From contig QNGE01002990.1 in the NCBI GenBank assembly GCA_008508345.1, forward strand, positions 32,924 through 96,923: DNA of 64,000 nucleotides. Direction: 5' to 3'. Shown here one piece after another: positions 1 to 13,194 of the stretch. The stretch comes from Paragonimus westermani. Lineage: Eukaryota > Platyhelminthes > Trematoda > Plagiorchiida > Troglotrematidae. The first letter of the stretch is position 1. Every line of letters starts with the position of its first letter. A program made the translations under genes and the position numbers. Under the pieces are notes generated by a model. It was not told the origin of the DNA and did not search any database. It saw only the letters and a list, made by a program, of their open reading frames with translations.

Positions 1-3000
1 GACAGTACAAGGTTTTTATCAATCAATCTAAGACATAGCCTCCCTAAATATAACACCCTCGTTTATGAACCTTCATACAAAATATTTCCACGTTCAGATA
101 TATTATTATTAAAAAGTCTCCGCTATATTTATTGATCAGGAAAACATCTTTGTAAGTTTAAATTATGGCCTCAGGACGGACCAAACGTGACAGACAGTAC
201 ACTGCGAATTTTTCGCTTAACTCAAGTTCCACGAATGCTAAGGCCCAGATTGAATTCGAATTTATCATACCATCGGTCTATACCTTATGGATCTCTTCAC
301 TGCCTACCGTTTCAGGGGTAAAAATCGGGTCAAATTTTCCACCGGGACACGTGGTGCCTGACATCTAAAGCATTTGGGAAGCTAAAGAGGTATATGGAAT
401 CTCAACAGTATAGCTATTAAATTTGGACAGCTAGAAAATACTGATCACCCTAGAAAGACGGAACGAAGGCTAGTCAAGAATCTACGTAAACAAACAAAAC
501 GTGGGTGTTCCAACCAATGCACCTTACACTTGGTAGACACACAACCTGACGAACCTCCAGTGGAACTCGAGATTTGACAACAGCACTGGATTCACTTTAA
601 AATTTGCGGACTGTTGCTGATTCATTTACACTGCTGTAGACGGACACAAACCTAGCCAGGTCGTGTAATTTTTACTAAAACAGTAGGAGAATGAGAACTG
701 CATTGCAGTCCGAAATTTAAGTTCAATTTAGCGAGTCACCGTAGGTGTCAAAACTCAAGGATTGGAATATGTTGAAATCAGACAATTTTACGAATAATCT
801 CAAAACCATGTTTTGAATAATCCCAGCCGAGGCGTCTATGTGTGCACTACCAAAATGGTATAAATTTGTAATGGGCCTGATCAGTATACAATGAAACTGT
901 ACGGTTACTCCCTAGCAGATCTCGTAATCTCTGGTCGCCCACAATTCAGCAAACCATTGGCGAAATAATAAACAGTACAACTTACAACATTCAGATTAAG
1001 CGTTACTTACGACAGTACAGCGTCATGCATATCGCGTACTGAGGTGTGTAAAACACGGTCGCGCGCATACACTAGGCACACACTGATATCCTAATGAGCG
1101 TTTTCAAGCACGCACACAGCACAGGATTATCGCTCACTGAGCACATCAACATAACGTCTAATCCACACACTTCAGTTACAAGCCAACAATTGTCTCATAA
1201 GGAAAGGTGGATCACAGTCTAATGCAAAATGTCGGTATTGATGTACGCATGGGAGTGGCACACTTGCGCTCCGTGAGATGCGCTCACGCTTGTACGGACT
1301 TCTTATGGGTTTAGAGTAGTTGGTAAAAGGAGGGGATGCGTCTGCGCACATTCAGGCATGGATTGTAGAGGCTGATGAAGATGAACTCCGCTGTAGGGAA
1401 CAGTCGAAGATAGTTAGGAAATGAGTGCGAAAACGTGTTCAATCAAGGTGCAGTGATTCGCCTGGAACACAACTTTACACCTCGTTTAAGGGAGTGCTCC
1501 AGAGATAGATACGCCTGTCTGGTGTACAGTACGGCCACTTGTTCTCGTTAAGGGTTATCCAATCAGAAAAAGAGAGCTCCGTAACCTACGACTTGTACAC
1601 ACAGCATCCCGCGCACTGTAGCGAGGTGTTGTGAATGAAAGACAGATTCACCCACGGCCATCTACAACTGTGTTGTTCCTATAGAGGAAAACCTGCTCTT
1701 CCGGCTTAGAAGCATAAACTTGTAACAACCGTTGATCATGTCAGTGTAACACCGTAAACGTGCAGCCCTTCCTCCTCCTGAAGACGTAGATTTTGAAGTG
1801 ATCCTATCCGACCTTGAAACTCATTTGTTGTGTTTTGAGTACCGAAATATCTGCCAGCATAAGGTAACAATTGTATCACGGTTTGTAAAGCAACATCTAT
1901 AGAACGCCGATATTTTTAAAGAAAATCAACCTTGTGGACCCCATTTCAGCCAGTTAAGCTCAAGTCTGAACATCATTCCCACCAATGCTACTTCAAGTGT
2001 AAGAGTTCTACAAAGTGACCCACATTAAAATGATCGGTATTTTTCACGCTATTCGTCAGTTTAATTTTCAACAAACAAATATTGGTTGAAAACAACAATA
2101 AGTGCATGCTAACAGAGAGCAACGGTGAAGGTTGTAATTGGTAAGTGGCAATATCAGCTGAAGAATTACTTCCCAGTTTACATGAGTAGGACAGTTGGGT
2201 TAGCGTAAAAATGGAACTTCACAAATTAGCTAGGAGAACTGAGAGACCGACTGGAGGCAAATAAATAAAACGTGGAAGTGTTACAGACCGTTTGCCTCAG
2301 CGAAAAGTTTAACTGAGAGGAAAGACTTGTGCACACACAAACATACACTGACGCCCACGAAACATTGGCTAGTTACTGTGGTGGACGACGAGAGGAAGGT
2401 CGGGTGCTAAGCAACATTGTGTTCCTGTCAGGTTGACAGAAGGTTTCACCGGCTGCTATTACGGATTGCAATGTGTACAACCCTCGAAATAATGGAAATA
2501 TGCTGTAGACTGCGACAATCCAATGAAGCAAACTTCAGCTAGTGATATACGATAGAGTAATACCTGTCCCACTGTCACATTGCCAGCGTCAACAATTCAG
2601 AGTTCATTACGCCAAGTTCGTCAGGCTTGAGTATGCATAGTACGTGAGACGAAATCAAGTACCGCTGTTTAATGAACAGGAAGGTATCGATTACAGTGGT
2701 AACTCACTCAAAGTAACAGTCGTTCAACATTGGTCCATTGACAAAGAAACGATGATTATTCATTCTAAGACTATCGACACAAAAGAGGATGGAGAAGGCT
2801 GTATTTCGTATAATTAAGCCAATGTGCTTGAGTAACTAAGGGACGATTCGTACATGAAACGTAAACGCATAATATTAGTTACTCACAAAAGCGAATGGTG
2901 CATATCGCTAACATCCTGAAACTGACGTTACATTTTTTCGAATATTTACAGACAGATGTATCTTTCGTCTACCAGGGAATGATTTGTCCTGTAAATTCGA

Positions 3001-6000
3001 TAATATCTGATTAAGACGGAATACTTGCATCTAAAAGTCTACCCGTTCTGATTGCTTGGATTGAAAGGGTTCAGTCATGAAACACTAGAAGATTTATGAC
3101 ACTCTGAAAGGCTAGTGAGATTAAGCCACTTATTAAACAGTCACAGATATCTGTGAGCAGACCGATTTCTCACTCAATACACTTGCAGCCATTCATCAAT
3201 TCAACCGAGTTTCTCGTAATAAATGTGCTTTAGATGCAATACAATCATAGTCCATGGATTTTACCAGGATGAATAGAGGCGGTTGTTCTTCTTCACATTT
3301 AGTAAACAGAAACAGGCCTGAGTAGCTCAATCACATCAATTCCGTCTTCAGATTGAACACCACTGAAACTTGATCCCAGCGTCCATATTCAAATGAACCC
3401 AGATAAGCGCTAGATCCGAGCGGCACTCTTATGAGAGCTCACCAGTAATGCACATCCTCGTCCGGACCGGAATTTACGCTCCGGATTGATGGTTGCACTC
3501 CGACCTTCGTGTTTGTGGGAATAGTGCATTAGCCACAAAGTCAGTAACCTCACAATAAACCTGACCGCATAGTCATATTCACGCACTGAATCGAAACTTT
3601 ATGTGAATACTGTTCAGGTTGCTTGATCGTTTAGAATGGAAAGTAACCAGCACCGGTCTGTTCGATCCACTCGATAACTCCGTGACCAGGACTCCTCAGT
3701 TTGTCTGGGGTTAGTGTCTCTAATTAACCAACTGAGCATAGTTTAAATCCTAAAAGTAGTTCAGGGAATTAGAATATTTCAAGTGTAACATCAACCGAAG
3801 TTGATGTTCAGTTTAAAATAACATTCTTGAAATACTACTAAAACAATCCTGTTTTGTCGAAATCCCTCAACCCCACCATTCAGATGAAGTTATCAGTTTA
3901 ATTTAAACTTTACAATGTGGCAAGTACAATCCGGTCAAAGAACGTATCGACTGAAAGTTAATTGAAGCTTGTACCCCCGGGATTCACAAGTCATCCGCAT
4001 AAATCCAGTGCTGGTGAACTACAAAGACACAATGAACTTGGTCATTGCGATGTAGCATATCAGCTGGCATATTCGCCGGTCAAAGTGACATAAACCCAGT
4101 GTCGACTTTTTTCTGTCCAGCCACAACAAGTCGTCGTTATTTCCTAAGTACCCGTATGTGCACGCGACGGTCTTCAACCTTTCGCTCTAACAAAGCCCTC
4201 AAGTACCACGTAGACTTAAGGGCAGAAAATGAGCTCAATTTAAAGTCACCCCAATTAATGTGATGATTTTTGTGATGTGAGAAGTGTTCTAAAGCTTTTG
4301 TCTGAGATAAACGGTCCTAGACTAACTAAAAAACAGGGCATTACTTTTCGACGAGATCTTCATGGTCATCAACGTAGGTTTCTTACCGCTCACTTAGTTA
4401 CACATTATCATTCAAACACAAGCGTCGCCTTGCTTGGTCATCCGATCTTTTGCGCTTGGCTTGGAAATCAGTGTTTGCATGGTAAGTACTGATTTTTGGA
4501 TCAACTCGGTCACCGAGAGTGAGATCCGGAAAATAATCCCATTTCTTGAATTTCAAATTCAAGAGAGACATTCGTTATTAATCCAGCTGTGTAGACCGGC
4601 GCAATTCCGTAAAGAACTAAGCCACCGACATTTAAATTTCTCTTCCGATTTCAAGTTATCAAACCGTACAGTCAGTGCGGAAGACCGGTGTCGTAGGTTC
4701 CCGTGGATGTAACCTTTGCACCTCATAACCAGTAAACCGGACACCCTTAACGTCATAGAAAATGGTGTACAGAGTATCGATAGTGTTGAGATGTTTCCGT
4801 TGTTCAGTTTCTTCCTTCGTCTGTGAATCGCGGTGGTTGATTCAGGTCTCAGTCTCAGCAACTAATCGCCACTTAGAACGATACCGGTTGGCCTGCGTAC
4901 GCCAAAAATCTCTTTGGAAGCGTTTTCGTTCCATCTGCGACGGTCATTGGTCTTTGATAAAGTCGAAACTGGGGTCCACTTCTTATTTTCTGAAGGGCTG
5001 ACGGAAGTGCCTACGAAACTATGAAAGCTATGATCATTGGTGAATGGTGACCAATTAATTTCCTTCAAACTACCGCCCAAATTGTTTGCGACCTCGCACT
5101 GCCGCCTCCGTTGATCTAATTTTGCGGTAGGTGTTGCAAGATTCTTCGGAAGTCGGTTGAAATGACAGGCTAGATATTGGCACAAGTTCCACGGACAACC
5201 TTGCGCTGCGAAACTCAGCAGCCAAATGTCTGACCTTAGAATGCGAATGACGTCCGGCCTTGAAAACGTTTATCGTGTGCTGATTGACATCCTATGGAAT
5301 GGTTCTGCTGAGCGATATAAACCTCGTAGCCAATTTAACGTGTTTTCTTCGGCCTTAACAAATGAACACAAAATAACCTAGCGGGGCCTGAATGAATAGT
5401 GACAAACTCTAAAGTTCATCAAAGTGGTACTCTAATGTGGGGCCACAAATGGCCGTAATTCGCAATTTCGGTGTAATCTGAATCAGTCAGGATGGTAGGT
5501 TTCGAAACCGTTTGCTGAAATGCAACACAAATTGAGAAATGATGAAAAACATTTAAAGCTTATTCCACTGCAAAACACAAAGCCCTTCTGTAATGTACGC
5601 GATAGGACAACGGATGAAATCTTCTTCCGGTAGAAGAAGTCAAGTTTCATATGGTTTGCACTACTCCGCCTCTGAGGGAAAACGCTTTATAAGACCATCC
5701 GATTTCGTATCCGAACGTAAGATTTACGTATATAAAAAAATTAAGGTGAGGGTTCTTTGGAGACGTTGGAAAATTTCTTAAGTTGCCAGTAATAATTGAA
5801 AGCCACCTACCAAGACACCTGGAGAGGCTTGACAACAGACGCCAAACTGTAAATACCATAACAGCTAGGACAAACTGATCTGTAGAGCTAATGGGATAGA
5901 CAGAGTTTGCCCCGACTGCATGACGTTTGTTTAATTAGATAAAACATCTCATTAGGAATTGGTAGGATAAAGCACACAAGTTGAGAGCGAGAACAGAAAT

Positions 6001-9000
6001 GCAGGGACGATTGCGTGCTGTGCACACCGGAGTCAGTGATCAGTGGAGCAGACGCTGAGATAATCAACCAATCCAAAGAAACTGAGTGCTATTTTTAAAA
6101 TCAGCTCGTATGTGTTTTTGTGGGGTGCCCAGTGCCAATCGAATTGTGGAGGCTGTTACTTCATGAAGTCCAATATTCCTAATCGAATTGGCTTTACTGT
6201 TTGGACGAATTTCAAGAAGTATATGCTTAATTTGTTTAGTTCCCCTCTAATTCTAAGAAAGTTATGTTCTGCTTGATAACTATGAGTGTGACACGAACAT
6301 CTTAGCCTGGAGTGCAGTCCGAAATGTTGGCTCACAGTAGAAGATGCGGGGAGTAAAATCATATTTCAGTAATCCGTCGTAACTCTTCTTTCCTCAAACT
6401 TATCCGAGTTGACCACTGTTCAGGGAAAAACTGAACTTTTCCCAAGCCTTAAATATATTCCGTGGTGCATGTAAAACCTTCCCTCTGTAAACAGGGAGTC
6501 GGAAAATGTAACACGCTTAAATTCGGACCTCCTTCGCCCTTGTAACATTGCCCGAGATATGACTGAACAAACTTGTGTTGGAACAAATAAACTCATTTTT
6601 CCCACTGATGAGTCACAGTTGTTCTCAGGTTCGTGAACTCAAAAACCGGTGACCGGTGATCCTGTCTTAGTGTTGCTATCACCAACCTTGTCACGGACAT
6701 GACAACCACGGTATTCCCGTTCAGGTGTTGTGTCACTCAATTGCGTCACGTCTAGTTGTTCGAGCAGTGTTGCACAGCCGTAGCAACTAACCATAGGCGT
6801 GCTATTTGAGACTCGGTTACCGGAATGAATCATGATCAGACCTCAAGAAGGTTGACAGAGGGGGATATTGGTCTGGATCACACAATGTGAGGAACATCAA
6901 AAGAAGACGGCCAAAGCCCGAGGGCATTGGGCTGAATTCCAAACGGTAAGCCGTTACAACAAAATTTGAGGTAAATCGTTCTAGTCCAAACTGCATGTGC
7001 AATTCCCTGTCCATCGGAGACAGTTCAAGTAGATACAATAAGCCGTTTAGAAAGGATTTTTGCAAAATTGACCCTATTAGCTAGTTTGACATTAGGTGTG
7101 GTTTATGCAGAATTGTGTATTGTGTTCTGAGTGATCAGATATGATTATAAAAGAACGAATAATATTAATGGGCGAGAAACGGTCAGAAACAAATTATAAG
7201 GTCCCGTAACGAAGATGAGAACACAACCTTGGTCATCCTTCTATCCACCAAAGGTTATATGCATTAGAGACGGTCTTCGACCTTATGAGATCATCAAATG
7301 GGTAACTCATGTGCAAATATATACACACTAGCAAAATGCACCCATAAAATAAAGTGTACTGCATATCGCCAGAAAAACTAACGGGCAAACGCCACATTTA
7401 CAACGCCAAAGTGGTTGACTGGTCAATACATTCTATCTTGGTCACTCCACTATGCTTACTAGGTGACGATTTAACAGGTGAATTTAACAGAGTATGATGA
7501 CTATTGGTACATCTGAATGCATGAACTTACGAATAAGCCAACATTGCAGATTTACAGGTTACTCATGCGGAAATTCGGTATATTACTGTCCAGGATTTTG
7601 GTGAAAATGATCAGTTAGATTGGAATGAACAGTTATCGGAAATCATTGTCTTTGCGACGCCAATGAATATCTGTTTCCCTAACAAGAGTTGAATTTGGAC
7701 AAAGGTCGCCAGCTCCAAACTGGTCATAACTTAGCTAATTCTAATCGTATAGTCTGCGATGTGATGCTAACTCCCACACATTAGATGACATCTGACGGTA
7801 AGTAACGGTTAAATCGCACAATAAAACATTGCCAGCGAGAAGAATCCAATGCTGACAACTGCCGTTCAGTATTTGAGTTTTTATACACAAAATCAGGTTT
7901 GCTGATAAATGTGAGCAACGCAAAAGTCTGCTGGAAATACAGTTGGATAAGCTGAACTGTCTAACGTGAACTTTATATTTCAGCCATCCCTGTTTTTGTG
8001 CGCATATCCTCGTTTTATCCATCAGGTTCCTCCATTCCCTGCTCCGGGTTGTGTGGATGCAATTTTCTCTTGTTTAGACCGGAAACATATTGTTGTGTTT
8101 ATTAGGAAAGCTTAATATTTTCAGATGAAACGGCCATTATCACGCTAATTCCTTCCGTCATTGACCCTATCCACTGGATATCGAACTGACTGCTAGAACG
8201 TGTATATGATCAACTCGATCTCATGCTCACCGATATTTTGTGAATTGAAACTTTGTTTGTTGGATTTACAGTCTCCGACGCATTTATGATGAACGTATCA
8301 GATAACAGCTGTTTTTGATAACTTGTCATCAAGCGGTTACATGAATTTGCCATGACGGTAGACTCGGAACAACATACCGATGATAGTCATTGCAGAGAAA
8401 AAAGTTGAGGGGGATATATCCTGGTAATGATTTGACTGATTACTTTCATTCTTTCGCTAATGCGCATTGGTTGGCCACTGATTCAATCGACTTCACAGAT
8501 GGATGAAATTGGCACCTAAACAATCTTTCGATAACTCACTACTGTATCAGCTGATATGATTTCAATACCCTCATCAATGTAGAGTGGTCAAACACAGTCT
8601 GTCTGCTTACGGCGGACCACTCGAAAGCCTCCATCAACGTACGCTCGGTGTCCACCTTCCGTCTGCACCCAATTTTGCTAGTGCGGTCTCATTTTGAAAG
8701 GGCACACTGTACACGTTCGATTCTAAAATGATAAGCACAAGCCAACTATTGAAGACAGCTTTATGAAAGTAACCTAGTTATTATGTATGTTACCATTCAC
8801 AAAGTCACGCTCGGAAGCCAATGATAAAACATTCATTGTCAAACTATTCTTCTTATGGGCGGCTAACTGACTAACTGGATGTGTTGCCCGTCGTTTCGTC
8901 TACTTTGAACAGGATGTCAATTCTCACCAATCTTTTTACATATCTACACAGTGAGTTATATATCAAGCGATTTTATGATTGATAATTCATGAAGGACTAG

Positions 9001-11700
9001 TGAGGGAGTCAAATATCACAAAGAACTCCCCCTCTGTTGTCTAGCCCCACGCTGCTTCATACGTTGTTTAGTCGGTGAGTTATTTACAATCGATTGCAAG
9101 GCTTCATTGCAAGACAGATTGAAGTGAGTTGGTGATAGAGAGAAAACTGACCAGCCTAGAATAACATTACAATTGGTAACGATCATTAATAGCCAACTCA
9201 AAGCATAAACATTCGTAACAAGTAACACCACAATGTGGATTCGACCATCAACGTATCCTTCAAAGAAGAAACGGATCAGTGAGACAGAAAGTTCTTGTCT
9301 ACTGAAACAAATAAGTTTGGTAAAATAGAGTGTAACGAACAAACTCGTTTTCATGTGTTCATAATCAGGTTGGATATATAACATATGTATCTATTGTACA
9401 AAAGGTGAAAACAGAACTTTTTCCCACACTCTAGTTTCCCAAACCATACTGAGAAAATTTGCACAAAAAAAACAGGCTTACCTCGTAGTTTCAGTTATCA
9501 GATTACAAATGCTTCAATCATTTAATTAAGATGAACGGAATTTCAGAAACACTTGGAAGTACTGGATAATCCAGTTCACTTTAGGCGTCAATTTCTGTTA
9601 GAGGTTTCGTCAGACTAGTGATGTAATTTTACTTCACTTAAGTCCATCCTGCAGCAACTACAATCAATCTTGTATCTGGTTCATGTAAATTCACGAAATT
9701 TCTATCAGGACTGAAAGCTACCAGTAAACCGGATTACCGACTGTTAGTAAGTTGCCCCGAAATTGTGATTGCTCTAACGGTTTCAAGCATATTTCATCAT
9801 GCCGAAGTTGTTGACCCAACCGACAATACTGTGTCATTAAATAATCAGAACAATTGTTCCGATTTTACAACGTATGATAAGACTAGTGATGTGTGATTAT
9901 TGGTCAGAAAGCGCCGGAAATACATGAGTGGTTTCGTGGTTGTTGCTATTCAGCATGTATGCGTCCCCAGTTCAGTTGCTCATGAAACACACACTGGTTT
10001 TACCGCGATACATTAAGGTTGAGGAGACTGAATTTCCACATAGTACCACTTGGTGCTTCTAAATTCGGCACTGATCTACGGTCTTTATCGAGTCTGAGAT
10101 AACGGAGACAGCTAACTCGTAAATGAGATAATATTTACGATTGTTCAGATTATTATGGTTTTCATGACCCGAAAACACCATGAACATTGTGCGACTAGAA
10201 CTATGAGCTATCACCGGTTGTAACCACCAACAGTGGGTATTCAGTTGCCGTTCTAGGTATATCTCATTCTCTGTAAGAAGGTTGTAGGTAAACATTGTTT
10301 GTAGTCTTCGGGCTACACAAGTGAACTTCAGCTGAGCTACTCACTGAAGCTCTCCGTGTAGAATAACTTTGAAACAGGTAAAACTCACCACCGAAATTCA
10401 GAAAACCCAAATAGTCAAACGTTTGTATAAAGTAATGTGATTTTAACAACACTGCTAACAGGATTGAAATAAACCATATAGTGAGAAGATTTGAGGGTTA
10501 AAAGTCATCCTACCTGGTTTTTGATCAGATAAGTGTCTTGTCAATGACCACTCACAAATGAGTCTTACACTGTGCTTGATTTCGTCTCAGTTAGAGCTAG
10601 TTCGAGAAAGCTAATCGTTGCAACCATTGCCGACTGGTCGTGAGTAGAACCATTATGGAGATCCATCGAAGTTCCATCAAAACCGATACTCATGGGACAT
10701 GGGACCGAGTTAACTACAACAGAAGAGCTCCTGGTGTGCAGTTCACTTCGGCTGCTAGTTCTCCCTAACAATCCAGCGGAGATAAAATTGTTCGTGGAGT
10801 GTCGGCTTCAGAATGCACACATGCCACATATATTGAGTGCGGTACATTCGCCTTATTGTGGGATGTGTGCTGCACACTGAAAAGCCATTATAAACACCGA
10901 CATGTTTTGCAGAAAGATAAGGCCGCTTTATTTGTTTCTATTCAGCTGTAATCTATCTTATGTCAGCTAGATGCATGGACAAATATTTTACTGTGGGCAT
11001 TCAGTCACCTAAAGGGCTATTCTTGGACAGTCAAACTTACATGGCATTTTTGCGGTTTGTGGATGAAACTCAGAACAGGCCACACCAGTCCATAGAATTG
11101 TAACGTGATAAGTCAGATCACAGCCGTTTGGAGTGTGTTGGATGTGCAAGAATACCACACATACAGTCTAAGAGATCAATGCCTGGTACTGTCGGGTAGA
11201 TTGTGTTTGTCCCAGATTTCCACTACTTTTGGGACAATTGACCAGGAAATGTCAGTGTTTCATATGAGATGTTTTTGCCTACAACGACATAGATTATGGA
11301 GTTAATGGTAACTTTATTTTTTGTCATGCGGATGGGCAAACATTCCAAAGAAATCGTAGCTCACGGATCATTTAAACTAACACAAGGTGTTAAAAAAAGT
11401 TAAACCAGTTATCATTTTACAAAGTTTTGGTCTTAACTTATGGATTGTCATCATTCCTGATGATCACTATTGCCCAAAGAATAACTGCTCTGAAGAAAAG
11501 CTTGTACGCTCATTTCTGATGAACATCATATGATCTGGTCGGACTAAAAAAATTTGCCGAAACGCTGGTTATTCGGATAAATGGTTCGTTTTTATCAGTG
11601 AATGCCCGTAACCGGGGTTGGTAACCTTGCCCTTAATCATCATCGTGTCCGAAGTACTGCCAAATCGATTTTCTATTCCAGATTACATTCTACTGTCTGC
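1..11700. other. Upstream intergenic stretch, no recognised gene
   Basis: About 11.7 kb of AT-rich sequence read on both strands. Open frames are short (mostly under 100 codons), lack recognisable domains and do not chain with consistent splice sites. The least interrupted part is the minus strand of 4559-5185, where one frame is open for about 210 codons apart from a single stop; I recognise nothing in it. No tRNA, CRISPR-like array or clear transposon end was seen. It may hold distal regulatory DNA for the homeobox gene that follows, but the sequence alone does not show that. Confidence 0.5.
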
Positions 11701-12002
11701 TGTTAGGACGACTGCTTGTGTGACGCGTAAATTGCATTGCTAAGTAGCCCCCTGTCAACGCCCCCTGTGCCGATACAGCCTTCTTGCCTGCCCCGTTAAA
11801 AAACAGCCAATCAGGTCAACCATGAGGATCAAGTAACCGCTGCTGTTCAGCGATTGGTCGAAACATACCGTCTGTGTGAGCGTTAAAGAGACAGGTTAAA
11901 TTCAGGCACGCTAATCTGCTGAGCGCACACTCGTAGACTACCGGACCACCGTCACCCTCCGGCACTTAACTAAAGGAGAGAGGAATTCAGGAACTACCGT
12001 CT
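11700..12002 (+). promoter_or_regulatory. Putative proximal promoter and 5' UTR of Distal-less
   Basis: This stretch is visibly richer in G and C than the flanking DNA and lies directly before the Distal-less ATG. It contains a CCAAT pentamer at 11807-11811 and an inverted one (ATTGG) at 11853-11857, spaced about 45 bp apart, as NF-Y sites often are near start sites. No TATA box is evident between them and the ATG. An in-frame TAA at 11967-11969 closes the reading frame upstream of the ATG, supporting the chosen start or a non-coding leader. The transcription start is not determined. Confidence 0.45.
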
Positions 12003-13194
12003 ATGTTGCTCAATCGATCAAGTGAATCGATTTCACCTTTGGAGTCATACGATAACGCACGTTTGATGAGTGCGGATTTCGAACCACTGAATCTTGGCCT
12101 AAATGATACCATAGCAGCTAATTTTGATGTCAGTCTAATGGACGTGGCAATGTCTGACAAAGGTGCACAAATGACAGGCGTTGATATAAAGTCAGTTGAA
12201 AGCGTTCTGGAGGCACCATTGTGTAGTCCGTCGCCGAGTGTGCAATGGGATCAGTTATCCCATGGTTCTGTCACAGGCATGCCGCTTCAAATCCTCCCAC
12301 CACAGTTTCCAACGATTTCTTCAAATATGGACGTAATCTGTAACCGTGAAGGACAGCATGTTGTTGACCGAAGAAATAAGACCTCTGCATGCAAAGACCA
12401 GATGGATAATATGACGCCCTACTTGCCAGCAAGAGTATCTGTGTCAGACCATGAATCCTACCCTATGCTTAGCCACGTTTATGACATTTTGGTGGAAAAT
12501 GAACGTAAAAAAACAGAGCTGAGCACCACATCGGACTATCCGTTGGCATGCAAACGTACTTCGTTTCCGGAAATGAATCAGACAGATGAATCCACTGAGC
12601 TAAAGTCTCAGGAGTTTAACTACGATTGTGGTTTGAGAGTGCGTAGTTCATCCAGCTCTGCCATTTGTCCTTCAGTAACATCTATTACAGAAACCTGTGG
12701 CGCTGAACGTTCAGCTTCTAACACGCATGAGGCAGACAACGAAGCACTTATTCATGTGTCCAGACACGGCGGTCAAGAAGAAAAGGCACATTCACCATTC
12801 GGGACCAGGAACAGTTTATCTGCCCATCGACTGCAACAATCAGCCCCAACCATACCGCCAGCTTACAGTACACAAGTTACATCTGGCTCACTTTTTTCGA
12901 GATTTCAAAGAACTCACGGTAATGATTTCTTCCACCATCCCCATTTCATGCATACGAATACCATGCCTTCATCCCGTTTACCCTTGCTCAAATATGAGCA
13001 CAACTTGTCCAGTCATTCGCCGTGTCCACAGGTAGTCCCCGTTCACGCTGAAAGGTTTGATAGTTACGGCGTGGTTACGACAAAGAATGGTCTCTCTGAA
13101 TCTAACCTTTCCGGAGCAACTTCTCCATTTGTGGTGAATTTGGAAACGTCTGAGATTTTTGCGTACAATGGGGAAACACAAAGTTATCTCGACA
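12003..13194 (+). CDS. Dll: Distal-less exon 1 (N-terminal arm)
   Basis: Codes for residues 1-397 plus the first base of codon 398. It ends at a strong donor (GTAAGT at 13195) in phase 1, which fits exon 2 exactly: the split codon reads AAT (Asn). The frame would stay open only to 13322 if read through. The region is rich in Ser, Thr, His and Asn, with no recognised domain and a His/Phe-rich patch around residues 300-320 (FFHHPHFMH). The frame is closed upstream by TAA at 11967. A later Met (codon starting 12066, ATGAGTGCG) is an alternative start. Confidence 0.93.
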
